A stretch of DNA of 64,000 nucleotides from DASVEE01 sp036380735 (GTDB lineage Bacteria; Acidobacteriota; Thermoanaerobaculia; Gp7-AA8), in contig DASVEE010000067.1 in NCBI GenBank assembly GCA_036380735.1, positions 124,001-188,000 of the forward strand. Reading direction: 5' to 3'. The notes beneath the pieces are model-generated. The model was not told where the DNA came from and did no database searches. It worked only from the letters and a program-made list of their open reading frames with translations. Below are positions 8,328 to 16,981 of the stretch, in pieces. The position numbers and the translations under genes were made by a program. Position 1 is the first letter of the stretch, and each line of letters opens with the position of its first letter.

Positions 8328-9106
8328 GCGCGACCATCGACCGGACCGCGGTTGTTCATGAGGGGGCGAAGCTCGCCGGCGACGTCACGGTCGGCGCGTA
8401 TGCCGTCGTCGGCCCGGACGTCACGATCGGCGCGGGCAGCGTCATCGGTCCGCACGTGCGCATCGAAGGGCCGACCTTCATCGGCGAGCGCAACATGTTC
8501 TACGGACATGCGTCCATCGGCGGGCCGCCGCAGGACCTGAAGTTCAAAGGCGAACGGACCGAGCTTCACATCGGCGACGACAACACGTTCCGCGAGTTCA
8601 TCACGCTCAACCGCGGCACGCTCGGCGGCGGCGGCAAGACGACGATCGGCTCGCACAACTTCATGATGGCGTACGCGCACGTCGCGCACGACTGCCACGT
8701 CGGCTCGCACACCATCTTCGCGAACAACGCCACGCTCGCCGGCCACGTCGAGATCGGCGATCACGTCACCGTTGGTGCGTTCTCAGCCGTGCACCAGTTC
8801 GCGCGCGCCGGCAACTACGCGTTCATCGGCGGCGGCTCGATCATCGTTCAGGACGCGATGCCGTTCATCAAAACGGTCGGCAACCGTCCGGCAAAGACGT
8901 ACGGCATCAACACGATCGGCCTGGAGCGGAAAGGGCTGACGAAAGAGACAATCGAAGCGCTGCAGCGCGCGTATCGCATCCTCGTCCGCTCGAAGCTGAA
9001 ACTCGCCGACGCGCTGGAGCGCATCGAGACGGAGCTCGGCGCCAACGATCAGGTGCGCTATCTCCTCGACTTCGTGCGCAGCTCGACGCGAGGCATCACC
9101 CGATGA
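8324..9106 (+). CDS. lpxA: Acyl-ACP--UDP-GlcNAc O-acyltransferase LpxA
   Basis: LpxA performs the first acylation of lipid A. The 260-residue protein has hexapeptide repeats and the catalytic His segment AHVAHDCHVG, followed by ANNATLAGHVEIGD. In the hydrocarbon-ruler region the motif is FIGGGS, so the position equivalent to E. coli Gly173 is glycine; that usually allows a long (about C14) hydroxyacyl chain. The start overlaps fabZ and the stop overlaps the next gene (ATGA). No lpxB, lpxH or lpxI follows, so the rest of the pathway is encoded elsewhere. Confidence 0.95.
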   Translation: MSATIDRTAVVHEGAKLAGDVTVGAYAVVGPDVTIGAGSVIGPHVRIEGPTFIGERNMFYGHASIGGPPQDLKFKGERTELHIGDDNTFREFITLNRGTLGGGGKTTIGSHNFMMAYAHVAHDCHVGSHTIFANNATLAGHVEIGDHVTVGAFSAVHQFARAGNYAFIGGGSIIVQDAMPFIKTVGNRPAKTYGINTIGLERKGLTKETIEALQRAYRILVRSKLKLADALERIETELGANDQVRYLLDFVRSSTRGITR

Positions 9107-10056
9107 CCGATACCCTCCGCGTCGGCGTCGTCGGCACCGGCTACCTCGGGCGCCTGCATGCGCGCATCCTCACCGAGATGCCGGAAGCGAACGTCATCGG
9201 CTTCGTCGAGCCGAACGACGCCATCGCGAACGAAGTCGCCACGGCGCTGAACATTACGCGCGTCGGCAGCGTCGCCGAGCTGGCGAAGCAGATCGACTGC
9301 GCCGTCGTGGCCACGCCGACGACGAGCCACTTCGCCGTCGCCAGCGAGCTGCTCGACGGCGGCGTCGACGTGCTGATCGAGAAGCCGGTGACCGCCACGG
9401 TCGACGAAGCCGAACGGCTCATCGCGCTGGCGGCGACGCAGAAGCGCATCGTGCAGGTCGGCCACGTCGAACGCTACAACCCGGCCATCGTCGCCATCGC
9501 GGAGCAGGTCCGCAACGTCCGCTACTTCGAAGCCGAGCGCCTCGGCGTCTTCGTCCCGCGCTCGCTGGACGTCGACGTGCTGCTCGACCTCATGATCCAC
9601 GACATCAACCTCGTGCTGTCGCTGACGAAGCAGGAAGTCATCGAGATCCGCGCCGCCGGCGTGCCGGTGCTCACCGGCAAGGTCGATATCACGAACGTGC
9701 GCCTCGAGCTCGCGAACGGCGCGGTGGCGAACCTCACGGCCAGCCGCGTCTCGCAGGAGCGCGTGCGCAAGCAGCGCTTCTTCGGCAGCGACTTCTACAT
9801 CTCCGTCGACACGAAAGAGCAGGAAGTGAAGGGCTACCGCCTCGTCGAGGACGGCGGCCAGCGCGTGCTCCGTCCGCTGGAAGTGCCGGTGGAGAAGAAG
9901 GAGCCGCTGCGTGCCGAGCTCGAAGCGTTCCTCCGCTGCGTGCAGACGCGCGAGCGGCCGGTGGTCTCCGCGGAAGACGGCCTCGATGCCGTGAAGCTGG
10001 CGATCCGCGTCGGCGAAGCAATCGAGGCGTCGCTGGCGAAGTTCAAGGTGGTGTAG
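9103..10056 (+). CDS. Gfo/Idh/MocA-family oxidoreductase, lipid A-linked
   Basis: The 317-residue protein has an N-terminal Rossmann motif (GVVGTGYLGRLHA) and the family's EKPV motif in LIEKPVTATVDEA, with the C-terminal alpha/beta domain after about residue 120. It is coupled to lpxA by an ATGA overlap. GnnA, the NAD-dependent UDP-GlcNAc 3-dehydrogenase that starts 2,3-diamino-glucose lipid A synthesis, belongs to this family and is encoded next to lpxA in known cases. The aminotransferase partner GnnB is not adjacent here: the next gene is mtnP. The role in lipid A is therefore a context-based suggestion. Confidence 0.8.
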   Translation: MTDTLRVGVVGTGYLGRLHARILTEMPEANVIGFVEPNDAIANEVATALNITRVGSVAELAKQIDCAVVATPTTSHFAVASELLDGGVDVLIEKPVTATVDEAERLIALAATQKRIVQVGHVERYNPAIVAIAEQVRNVRYFEAERLGVFVPRSLDVDVLLDLMIHDINLVLSLTKQEVIEIRAAGVPVLTGKVDITNVRLELANGAVANLTASRVSQERVRKQRFFGSDFYISVDTKEQEVKGYRLVEDGGQRVLRPLEVPVEKKEPLRAELEAFLRCVQTRERPVVSAEDGLDAVKLAIRVGEAIEASLAKFKVV

Positions 10057-10064
10057 AGAGAAAC

Positions 10065-10131
10065 GTTGTCGGTTTTCGGTTGTTGGTTTTCGGTGGCCCC
10101 ACCAACAACCGAAAACCAACAACCAACAACG
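10065..10131. repeat. Family B inverted repeat (copy 1, GTTGGTTTTCGGT type)
   Basis: Tandem GTTGTCGGTTTTCGG and GTTGTTGGTTTTCGG words are followed by CCACCAACAACCGAAAACC and further complementary words. The two arms can pair over more than 20 bp. It lies between the oxidoreductase gene and mtnP. Confidence 0.85.
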
Positions 10132-10148
10132 GCCGGGAGGCAGGGCAA

Positions 10149-11012
10149 ATGGACATCCAGATCGGCATCATCGGCGGCTCCGGCCTCTATCAAATGGACG
10201 GGATGCACGTCCTGCACGAGCGGTTCGTGGAGACGCCGTTCGGCGACCCTTCCGATCCGTACCTCATCGGCGAGATCGACGGGGTGAAGGTGGCGTTCCT
10301 CTCGCGCCACGGCCGCGGACACCGCAAGCTGCCGAGCGAGCTGAATTACCGCGCGAACATCTACGGCTTCAAGCTGCTCGGCGTGCACACGATCCTCTCG
10401 GCGAGCGCCGTCGGCTCGATGAAGGAGACGTACCACCCGACGAACATCGTCTTCCCGCATCAGTTCATCGACCGCACGCGCCACCGCGCCGACACGTTCT
10501 TCGGCAACGGCATCGTCGGCCATGTGCCGTTCGCCGATCCGATCTGCGCGGCGGTGTCGTTCATCATGGGCGACGCGGCACGTGAGGCCGGCGCGACGGT
10601 GCACATGGGCGGCGTCTACCTCTGCATGGAAGGGCCGCAGTTCTCGACGCGCGCGGAGTCGAATCTGTACCGGACGTGGGGCGTCGACGTCATCGGCATG
10701 ACGAACCTGCAGGAAGCGAAGCTCGCGCGCGAAGCGGAGATCTGCTACGCGACGATGGCTCTCGTGACGGACTACGACTGCTGGCACGAAGAGCATGACG
10801 ACGTGAACGTGGAGACGATCCTCAGCTATCTGCGCGCGAACGCCGAGATGGCGCAGACAACGCTCCGCAACTCGATCGCCAAAGCAGCGTCACGCACGCG
10901 CGACTGCGGCTGCGTGAACGCGCTGCAGTACGCCATCATCACCGACCCGTCGCTGATCCCGCCGAAGGTGAAGGAAGACCTGGCGCCGATCATCAGCAAG
11001 TACATCAAATAG
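10149..11012 (+). CDS. mtnP: S-methyl-5'-thioadenosine phosphorylase
   Basis: This 287-residue enzyme cleaves methylthioadenosine with phosphate to adenine and methylthioribose-1-phosphate in methionine salvage. It begins IGIIGGSGLY, and has LSRHGRGH (phosphate site), SASAVGSMKE, CMEGPQFSTRAES and GMTNLQEAKLARE, all diagnostic for MTAP/PNP. Asp220-type recognition of the adenine base is represented in VTDYDCWH. The start is ATG 10149 after GGGAGG. The next gene, a PfkB kinase, may act on a salvage product. Confidence 0.9.
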   Translation: MDIQIGIIGGSGLYQMDGMHVLHERFVETPFGDPSDPYLIGEIDGVKVAFLSRHGRGHRKLPSELNYRANIYGFKLLGVHTILSASAVGSMKETYHPTNIVFPHQFIDRTRHRADTFFGNGIVGHVPFADPICAAVSFIMGDAAREAGATVHMGGVYLCMEGPQFSTRAESNLYRTWGVDVIGMTNLQEAKLAREAEICYATMALVTDYDCWHEEHDDVNVETILSYLRANAEMAQTTLRNSIAKAASRTRDCGCVNALQYAIITDPSLIPPKVKEDLAPIISKYIK

Positions 11013-11082
11013 GCCGGGCTGGCCGCGGTCCGCTCGACGCGTGCTACTCTCCGCCCGCAAAAATTCATCGCAAAGGGTTCGC

Positions 11083-12012
11083 ATGTCCATCCTCGTCGTC
11101 GGCAGTGTTGCGTTCGATTCTCTTCAGACTCCCTTCGGAAAAGCCGAGAAGTGCCTCGGCGGCTCCGCGACGTACTTTTCCGTGGCCGCCTCATTCTTCA
11201 CCGCCGTCGATCTCGTCGGCATCGTCGGTGAGGACTTCACCGATGAGGACATGAGCGTCTTCAAGGGGCGCAACATCAACCTCGAGGGCCTGGAGCGTGT
11301 CGCGGGCGAGAAGACGTTCTTCTGGGCCGGCGAGTACGGCTACGACCTCAACATCGCCAGGACGAAGGACACGCAGCTCAACGTGTTCGCCGGCTTCAAG
11401 CCGCAGCTCAACGAGCGCCAGCGCAACGCCGAGGTGCTGTTCCTGGCGAACATCGATCCCGTGCTACAGCTCGACGTGCTGCAGCAGGCCGCGGGGCCGC
11501 GGCTCGTCGCACTCGACACGATGAACTACTGGATTTCCTCCAAGAAAGAGGAGCTGGCGAAGGTCTTCGGCGCCGTCGACCTGATCGTGATCAACGAAGC
11601 GGAAGTGCGGCAGTTCACCGGCGAAGCGAACCTCGTCAAGGGCTGCCGCCAGATCCTGGAGCTCGGCGCGAAGACGCTCGTCGTCAAGCGCGGCGAGTAC
11701 GGCGTGCTGATGATCACGAAAGACGCGATCTTCGCCGCCCCCGCGTATCCGCTGGAAAACGTCTTCGACCCCACCGGCGCCGGCGACACCTTCGCCGGAG
11801 GCTTCCTCGGGTATCTGGCGTCACGCCGCGAAGTGACCGACCGCGAGCTGCGCCGCGCCATCATCTTCGGCAGCGTGCTGGCGTCGTTCACGGTGGAGAA
11901 GTTCTCCCTGGACCGCCTGCGCGAGATCACCCTTAGCGAGATCTACCAACGCTACCAGGACTTCCGCGCGCTGACCCACTTCGACGACCACGAAGAGACC
12001 GTGTTGGCGTAG
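11083..12012 (+). CDS. PfkB-family sugar/nucleoside kinase
   Basis: This ribokinase-fold enzyme has 309 residues. The C-terminal PfkB signature DPTGAGDTFAGGFLGY contains the catalytic Asp and anion hole, and the N-terminal GGSATYFSVA segment is the substrate-lid region. I start at ATG 11083 (MSILVVGSVAFD), the usual beginning of the fold; the frame is open further upstream. The gene follows mtnP by 70 bp. That pairing suggests a salvage kinase (adenosine or methylthioribose-like), but the substrate cannot be read from sequence. Confidence 0.8.
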   Translation: MSILVVGSVAFDSLQTPFGKAEKCLGGSATYFSVAASFFTAVDLVGIVGEDFTDEDMSVFKGRNINLEGLERVAGEKTFFWAGEYGYDLNIARTKDTQLNVFAGFKPQLNERQRNAEVLFLANIDPVLQLDVLQQAAGPRLVALDTMNYWISSKKEELAKVFGAVDLIVINEAEVRQFTGEANLVKGCRQILELGAKTLVVKRGEYGVLMITKDAIFAAPAYPLENVFDPTGAGDTFAGGFLGYLASRREVTDRELRRAIIFGSVLASFTVEKFSLDRLREITLSEIYQRYQDFRALTHFDDHEETVLA

Positions 12013-12016
12013 CGGC

Positions 12017-12090
12017 AGGGGACGATAGGACAAATAGGACAAATAGGACCTACAGGACAGGGTGCCGTCCTATCCGTCCTATCGTCCCTG
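12017..12090. repeat. Family A inverted repeat (copy 4)
   Basis: GGGGACGATAGGAC and AAATAGGAC words, a short centre (AGGGTGCC), then GTCCTATCCGTCCTATCGTCCC. It lies exactly between the convergent ends of the PfkB gene and the amidohydrolase gene. Confidence 0.9.
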
Positions 12091-13710
12091 TCACTCACCG
12101 CCGACGACGGTCCGCACCACCTTCGCCTTCCACAACTCCGCGGCGGGCATCTTCGTGAGATCCCCTTCCACGATGGTGAAATCGGCCAGTTTTCCCACTT
12201 CGATGGTGCCGCGCGACTTTTCTTCGAACGCGGCGTAGGCCGCGTCCGCGGTGAAGCCGCGCACGGCTTCGGCCAGGGTCAGGCGTTCGCCGGGCAGCCA
12301 GCCGCCTTCCGGCCAGCCCTTCTGGTCCTGGCGCGTCACCGCGGCGTAGAGACCGAAGAACGGGTTCACTTCCTCCACTGGAAAGTCGGAGCCCAGGGCC
12401 AGGCGGCCGCCGGCGTCGAGGATCTTGCGCCAGGCGTATGCGCCGCGGACGCGCTCCGGACCGACGCGCTGCTCGGCCCAGTACATGTCGCTCGTCGCGT
12501 GCGTCGGCTGCATCGAGGCGATGATGCCGTTGCGCGCGAGGCGGGGGATGTCGTCGAGGGCGATGACCTGCAGGTGCTCGATGCGGAAGCGCTTGTCGGG
12601 CGTGACGCCGGCGCGCTCGTAGGCGTCGATGCTGTTGCGGTTGCCGGCGTCGCCGATGGCGTGCGTGTTGACCTGGAATCCCGCGGCGAGGGCGCGGCGC
12701 GCGATGCGCTCGAGCTCCTCCGTCTTCGTGATCATCAGGCCGGAATTGCCGGGATCGTCCGCGTACGGGGCGAGCAGCGCCGCGCCGCGGCTGCCGAGGG
12801 CGCCGTCGGCGTAGAGCTTGACCGAGCGGACGGTGAGGCGGCCGCCGTAATCGACCAGCGGTCCCTGCGCGAACCAGCGCTCGAGCTGCGCCGCATCGCT
12901 GCCGTTCAGCATGAGGTACACGCGGATCGGGAAGCGTTTCTCGTCGATCAACTCCTTCACCGCGCGGATCGTGTCTTCGCCCGCGCCGGCGTCGTGCATC
13001 TCGGTGAGCCCCAGCTCCGCGATGCGGTTCGCGGCGGCGAGGACGCGCGCCTTCGTCTGCTCGTAGGTCACCGGCGGGATGTTGCGCTCCACGAGGGCCA
13101 TCGCCGTGTCGATGAAGACGCCGGTCGGGTTGCCGTTCGCATCGCGCACGATCTTGCCGCCCGCGGGGTCCTGAGTGGCCGCGGTGATCCCGGCCGCGCG
13201 CATGGCGGCGGTGTTGGCCAGTCCGGCGTGACCGTCGACGCGCTCCAGGAAGACGGGCTGATTGCCGATCGCAGCATCGAGCGCGGCGGCGGTCGGGAAC
13301 TCCTTCACCGGCCAGTCGTTCTGATCCCAGCCGCGGCCGAGGATCCAGCCGCTGCCGCCGGCGCGCGCTTTCGTGCGGGCGATGACTTCGTCGTACGACG
13401 TCGTCCCGACGAGCGACACCGTGTCGAGGGCGACGCCGAGGCCGTAGAGGTGGCCGTGGGCGTCGGTGAGGCCGGGGAGGATCGTGGCGTTCGTCGCATC
13501 GACGGTGCGCGCGCTGCCGTACTTCGAGCGCAGCTCGCCGGCAGGACCGACCTCGCGGATGACTCCGCCTTCGACGTAGATCGCGTAATCGTTGCGCGGC
13601 GTCTGTTCGGGGCCGGCGAATACGGTGCCGCCGTGGTAGAGCGTGCCGCTTCGAGGTGTCGAAGTGGCGCAGGCGGTCAGCGCGAGCAGGAGAATTGCAG
13701 TAGTCCGCAT
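12091..13710 (-). CDS. YtcJ-like amidohydrolase lipoprotein
   Basis: This amidohydrolase-superfamily (amidohydrolase 3 group) enzyme has 539 residues. The N-terminus MRTTAILLLALTAC carries a lipobox (LTAC), so it is probably anchored in the periplasm. The metal site begins DAHGHLYG, and further ligands lie in NTHAIGDAGN and GSDFPVEEV. TIM-barrel segments run from about residue 80 to 500. Family members hydrolyse amide or related bonds, and the substrate of this one is unknown. It is convergent with the PfkB gene and divergent from the transglycosylase gene. Confidence 0.85.
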   Translation of the reverse strand: MRTTAILLLALTACATSTPRSGTLYHGGTVFAGPEQTPRNDYAIYVEGGVIREVGPAGELRSKYGSARTVDATNATILPGLTDAHGHLYGLGVALDTVSLVGTTSYDEVIARTKARAGGSGWILGRGWDQNDWPVKEFPTAAALDAAIGNQPVFLERVDGHAGLANTAAMRAAGITAATQDPAGGKIVRDANGNPTGVFIDTAMALVERNIPPVTYEQTKARVLAAANRIAELGLTEMHDAGAGEDTIRAVKELIDEKRFPIRVYLMLNGSDAAQLERWFAQGPLVDYGGRLTVRSVKLYADGALGSRGAALLAPYADDPGNSGLMITKTEELERIARRALAAGFQVNTHAIGDAGNRNSIDAYERAGVTPDKRFRIEHLQVIALDDIPRLARNGIIASMQPTHATSDMYWAEQRVGPERVRGAYAWRKILDAGGRLALGSDFPVEEVNPFFGLYAAVTRQDQKGWPEGGWLPGERLTLAEAVRGFTADAAYAAFEEKSRGTIEVGKLADFTIVEGDLTKMPAAELWKAKVVRTVVGGE

Positions 13711-13767
13711 AGCGGCGCATCGTACCGGAATAGCGTTTCAACGGGAGAGCGTTGCGGGGATGCCTTG

Positions 13768-14433
13768 ATGATCAAGCGAGTTGTGATCGGCGTCACGTTG
13801 CTGCTCTCTGCAGCGGCGGCGGCAAAAGCGGGAACGGCGAGACCGTTCACCGCGGCGGACGTACCGAATGCGAAGCTCCGCAAGCCGGGGAAGGTGGTCA
13901 TCTCGAACGAGGGACGCACCATCACCGCGTGGCACTTCTTCGGGAACATCCGTGAAGCGCTCGTGAAGATCCGCACCGCGACGCGCCGCATCCACACCAC
14001 GCCGTACGGCCCGGTCGTGTTCGACCCGAACGCGAACGTGACGGCGCCGCGCGACCTCGCCCCGATCATCGCCGACGCGGCTCGCACGCATGGCGTCGAT
14101 CCTCGCCTCGTCGCCGCCGTCATGCGCCGCGAGTCGGCGTGGGACGCGAACGCGAAGTCGACTGCCGGCGCCTGCGGCCTCATGCAGCTCATGCCCGCCA
14201 CCGCGAAGTTCCTCGGCGTCGCCGACATCTTCGACGTCCGCCAGAACATCTTCGGCGGCACGCGCTACCTGCGCACGCTGCTCGACACGTTCAACGGCGA
14301 TCTCGACCTCGCCCTGGCTGCTTACAACGCCGGTCCGGGTGCCGTCGAGAAGTGGAACGGCATCCCGCCGTACCGCGAGACCCAGGCCTACGTCGCCGCC
14401 GTCAAGTCGACCTACGAAAAGTCGCTGCGGTAG
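13768..14433 (+). CDS. Lytic transglycosylase, SLT domain
   Basis: This is a 221-residue exported protein (MIKRVVIGVTLLLSAAAAAKA signal). The SLT domain covers about residues 100-215. The catalytic Glu is in MRRESAWDANA, followed by GACGLMQLMP and later LALAAYNAGPGAVEKW, the classical motifs of Slt70/MltE-type lysozyme-like enzymes. It cleaves peptidoglycan and leaves 1,6-anhydro-muramyl ends. The start is ATG 13768. Immediately downstream lies a 21-bp tandem array. Confidence 0.9.
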   Translation: MIKRVVIGVTLLLSAAAAAKAGTARPFTAADVPNAKLRKPGKVVISNEGRTITAWHFFGNIREALVKIRTATRRIHTTPYGPVVFDPNANVTAPRDLAPIIADAARTHGVDPRLVAAVMRRESAWDANAKSTAGACGLMQLMPATAKFLGVADIFDVRQNIFGGTRYLRTLLDTFNGDLDLALAAYNAGPGAVEKWNGIPPYRETQAYVAAVKSTYEKSLR

Positions 14434-14450
14434 GCCGAACCCTACATCCG

Positions 14451-14832
14451 CTGGCGTTCCGCGAACGTCACTCGGCGTTCGTTGAACGTCACTTGGCGTT
14501 CGTTGAACGCCGCCCGGCGTTCGTTGAACGTCACCTGGCGTTCGTTGAACGTCACCTGGCGTTCGTTGAACGTCACCCGGCGTTCGTTGAACGTCACCTG
14601 GCGTTCGTTGAACGTCACTTGGTGTTCCGCGAACGTCGCCGAGTCGATTTTGAACGTCACTCGGCGTTCATCGAACGCCGCTGAACACTCGTTGAACGTC
14701 ACATGGCGTTCTCCGAACGACGAAAAGTCGTTTTTGAACGACACCCGGCGTTCCGCGAACGCCACCTGGCGTTCATCGAACGTCACTCGGCGTTCCACGA
14801 GTGTTCAGCAGCGTTCAAAATCGACTCCGGGT
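14451..14832. repeat. 21-bp tandem array, type F1
   Basis: About 18 head-to-tail copies of a 21-bp unit with core GTTGAACGTC and GCGTTC, more diverged toward the right end, where units such as TTTTGAACGTCACTCGGCG appear. Each unit holds a GAACG/CGTTC dyad. The array is open in several frames on both strands because 21 is a multiple of 3; the minus strand would read as heptads of the VTFNERQ type. There are no unique spacers, so it is not CRISPR. I see no gene in 14434-15017. Confidence 0.9.
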
Positions 14833-14932
14833 CGTTCAAAAGCGACTCGGCGGCACGCAAAGAGTGCCGTGCCGCGGCGAAAGTGTGCCTGGCGACGTTC
14901 CGGGGCTGCCGATTACCATTCTGCGCAGGTCA

Positions 14933-15006
14933 GGTCCCATAGGCCCATTCGTCCCCTGGGTCCCCTCGAACCAATGGGACGAATGGGACCTATAGGACCG
15001 ATGGGA
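14933..15006. repeat. Family A inverted repeat (copy 5, arms in reversed order)
   Basis: Here the pyrimidine-rich arm comes first (GGTCCCATAGGCCCATTCG) and the purine-rich arm second (ATGGGACGAATGGGACC). It lies between the F1 array and the end of nadK. Confidence 0.85.
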
Positions 15007-15017
15007 AGACCCTGGCC

Positions 15018-15878
15018 CTACCCCTCACCCCACTTCAGCTTCGTGCGCAGCACATCGAAGTAGTTCTTGTCCGGTGACTGGATCAGCAGGACGCGGGCTT
15101 CGCTGCGACGGACGCAGACGCGGTCCTGGTCGCCGATCTCGAATCCTTCCTGTCCGTCGAGGGTCAGGTAGACGTCGCTGGCGTCCGGCGTCACCACGCC
15201 GATCTCGATGTCGAGCTCGTCGGGGAGCACCAGCGGCCGGTTGGTCAGCATGTGCGGGCAGATGGGCGTGATGACCACGGCGCCCATCGTGGGGTAGATG
15301 ATCGGGCCGCCGGCGGAGAGGTTGTACGCGGTCGAGCCCGTCGGGGTCGCCACGATCAGGCCGTCGCCGCGGAACGACGACACGAACAGCCCGGCCACGC
15401 TCACCTTCATCTCGATGATGCGGGCGATCGCGCTCTTGTTGATCGCCACGTCGTTCAGCACGCGGTAGACGTTCTGGTCGTCGCAGTGCTTCGGGCCGGA
15501 GACCGAGACGTCGAACGTCACGCGCGGCTCGACGTGGAAGTCGCCTTCGAGCACGCGGTCCATCACCGTGGGGAACTCCTCCAGCCGGATCTCCGTGAGG
15601 AAGCCGAGGGTGCCCATGTTGACGCCGAGGATGGGGACACTCTCGGGGGCGTGCCGGGCCACGGAGAGGAGCGTGCCGTCGCCGCCGAACGTGATGAGGA
15701 GGTCGCACTCGTGCCCGAGCTTCGCCTTCGTCAGCGCCGGCCGGCGGTCGTTCGTCTCCCGGGCCGTGTCGTTGTCCATCACGACCGTCAGGCCGCGCTG
15801 GCGGAGATCGGTCGCGACCTGCTCGGCGTATTCGAGCGCGGCGGCGGTGTTTTTAGCGGCGATGCCGATGGTCTGCAT
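15018..15878 (-). CDS. nadK: NAD kinase
   Basis: This 286-residue enzyme phosphorylates NAD to NADP in the cytosol. Diagnostic motifs are FGGDGTLLSVAR (substrate loop with catalytic Asp), GFLTEI, VLNDVAINK (NE/D motif) and the glycine-rich GDGLIVATPTGSTAYNLSAGGP region. The length is typical and the start is ATG 15878. It is downstream of the ClpX-like gene with 37 bp between them, so the two probably form one operon. Confidence 0.95.
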   Translation of the reverse strand: MQTIGIAAKNTAAALEYAEQVATDLRQRGLTVVMDNDTARETNDRRPALTKAKLGHECDLLITFGGDGTLLSVARHAPESVPILGVNMGTLGFLTEIRLEEFPTVMDRVLEGDFHVEPRVTFDVSVSGPKHCDDQNVYRVLNDVAINKSAIARIIEMKVSVAGLFVSSFRGDGLIVATPTGSTAYNLSAGGPIIYPTMGAVVITPICPHMLTNRPLVLPDELDIEIGVVTPDASDVYLTLDGQEGFEIGDQDRVCVRRSEARVLLIQSPDKNYFDVLRTKLKWGEG

Positions 15879-15915
15879 TTTCGTGGTGAGGGTGCGAGCG
15901 ATTCGTGTGCCATGC

Positions 15916-16950
15916 TCAGCCGACGACGCGGCGGACGTCTTCCGGCTCGATCACGATGCGCTCCCCGGCGCGTTCCGGACCGACGAACAGGACCGGGTGC
16001 AGCACCTTCTCCAGGATCGCACGCAGCGCCCTGGCGCCCAGCTTCTGGCGCTGCGCCGCCCCGGCGATCTCGTACAGCGCCGCTTCGCTGAAATCGAGCT
16101 GGATCTGATCGAGCGCGCAGAGCCGCTGGTACTCCGGGATCATCGCCTCGCGCGGTTGCGTCAGGATTGCCACCAGATCGTCCGAGGTCAGCGCATCGAG
16201 CTCCACGCGCACCGGCAGGCGCCCGAGCAGCTCCGGGAGGAAGCCGTACTTCACCAGCGTGTCGGTCGAGATCTCGCTTCGCACCGTGGCCGCGCGCTCG
16301 CCGAAGCCGACCGGCTTCGGCTCGACCTGCTCCTCCAGATCGGTGAACGACCCCGCGCAGATGAACAGGATGTTCGCGATGTCCACCTCGGTGAAATCCT
16401 GCTTGGCCCAGTGCGCCGAGACGTTCGTCGGGACGAAGATCTTCTCCCCTTCGAGGATCTTCAGCAGCGACTGCTGCACGCCTTCACCGCCGATGTCGCG
16501 CGAGCCCTGGCCGGTGCGGCCGTTGCCGGAGCGGCGCGCGATCTTGTCGATCTCGTCGATGAAGACGATGCCGTTCTCCGCGTCGCGCACGTTCTGGTTC
16601 GTGGCGAGCAGCAGCCGCCCGATCGCCGCCTCCACATCGTCCCCGTAATACCCCGCCTCGGTGAACGACGTCGCGTCGTTGTACGCGAACGGGACGGCGA
16701 GGATCCGGGCGAGCGTGCGCGCGAGGTACGTCTTGCCCGAGCCGGACGGCCCGATCATCAGGATGTTCGACTTGCGGATGGAAACTTCGCCGCCGAACTT
16801 CAGGTACTCGATGCGCTTGAGGTGGTTGTACGCGGCGATGGCGAGGACTTCCTTCGCATGCCGCTGCCCGACGACGTATTGATCGAGCTGTTCGAAAATC
16901 CGCCGTGGGGAGACGTGGAGGAAGCGATAGATCTCGCGCTTTTCCTTCAT
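15916..16950 (-). CDS. ClpX-like AAA+ unfoldase lacking the N-terminal zinc domain
   Basis: The 344-residue protein covers only the AAA+ part of ClpX. Walker A is GPSGSGKT (67-74), the pore loop GYYG (100-103, canonical GYVG), Walker B region VFIDEIDKI (129-137), and RDIGGEGVQQ follows. A VGF tripeptide at 214-216 stands where ClpX has its ClpP-binding IGF loop. GFLPELLGRLPV and the small domain are present. Walker A lies about 52 residues closer to the N-terminus than in E. coli ClpX, which is the length of the missing C4 zinc-binding domain. The divergent BNR gene begins 31 bp upstream, so no room exists for it. No clpP or tig is adjacent. Confidence 0.85.
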   Translation of the reverse strand: MKEKREIYRFLHVSPRRIFEQLDQYVVGQRHAKEVLAIAAYNHLKRIEYLKFGGEVSIRKSNILMIGPSGSGKTYLARTLARILAVPFAYNDATSFTEAGYYGDDVEAAIGRLLLATNQNVRDAENGIVFIDEIDKIARRSGNGRTGQGSRDIGGEGVQQSLLKILEGEKIFVPTNVSAHWAKQDFTEVDIANILFICAGSFTDLEEQVEPKPVGFGERAATVRSEISTDTLVKYGFLPELLGRLPVRVELDALTSDDLVAILTQPREAMIPEYQRLCALDQIQLDFSEAALYEIAGAAQRQKLGARALRAILEKVLHPVLFVGPERAGERIVIEPEDVRRVVG

Positions 16951-16981
16951 CGGCGAACGTGAGACGAGTATAACTCTCGTC

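Noticed and set aside
14442..14798. Open frames across array F1 on both strands
   Set aside because: They exist because the 21-bp period has no stops. There is no ribosome site or signal, and both strands are open.
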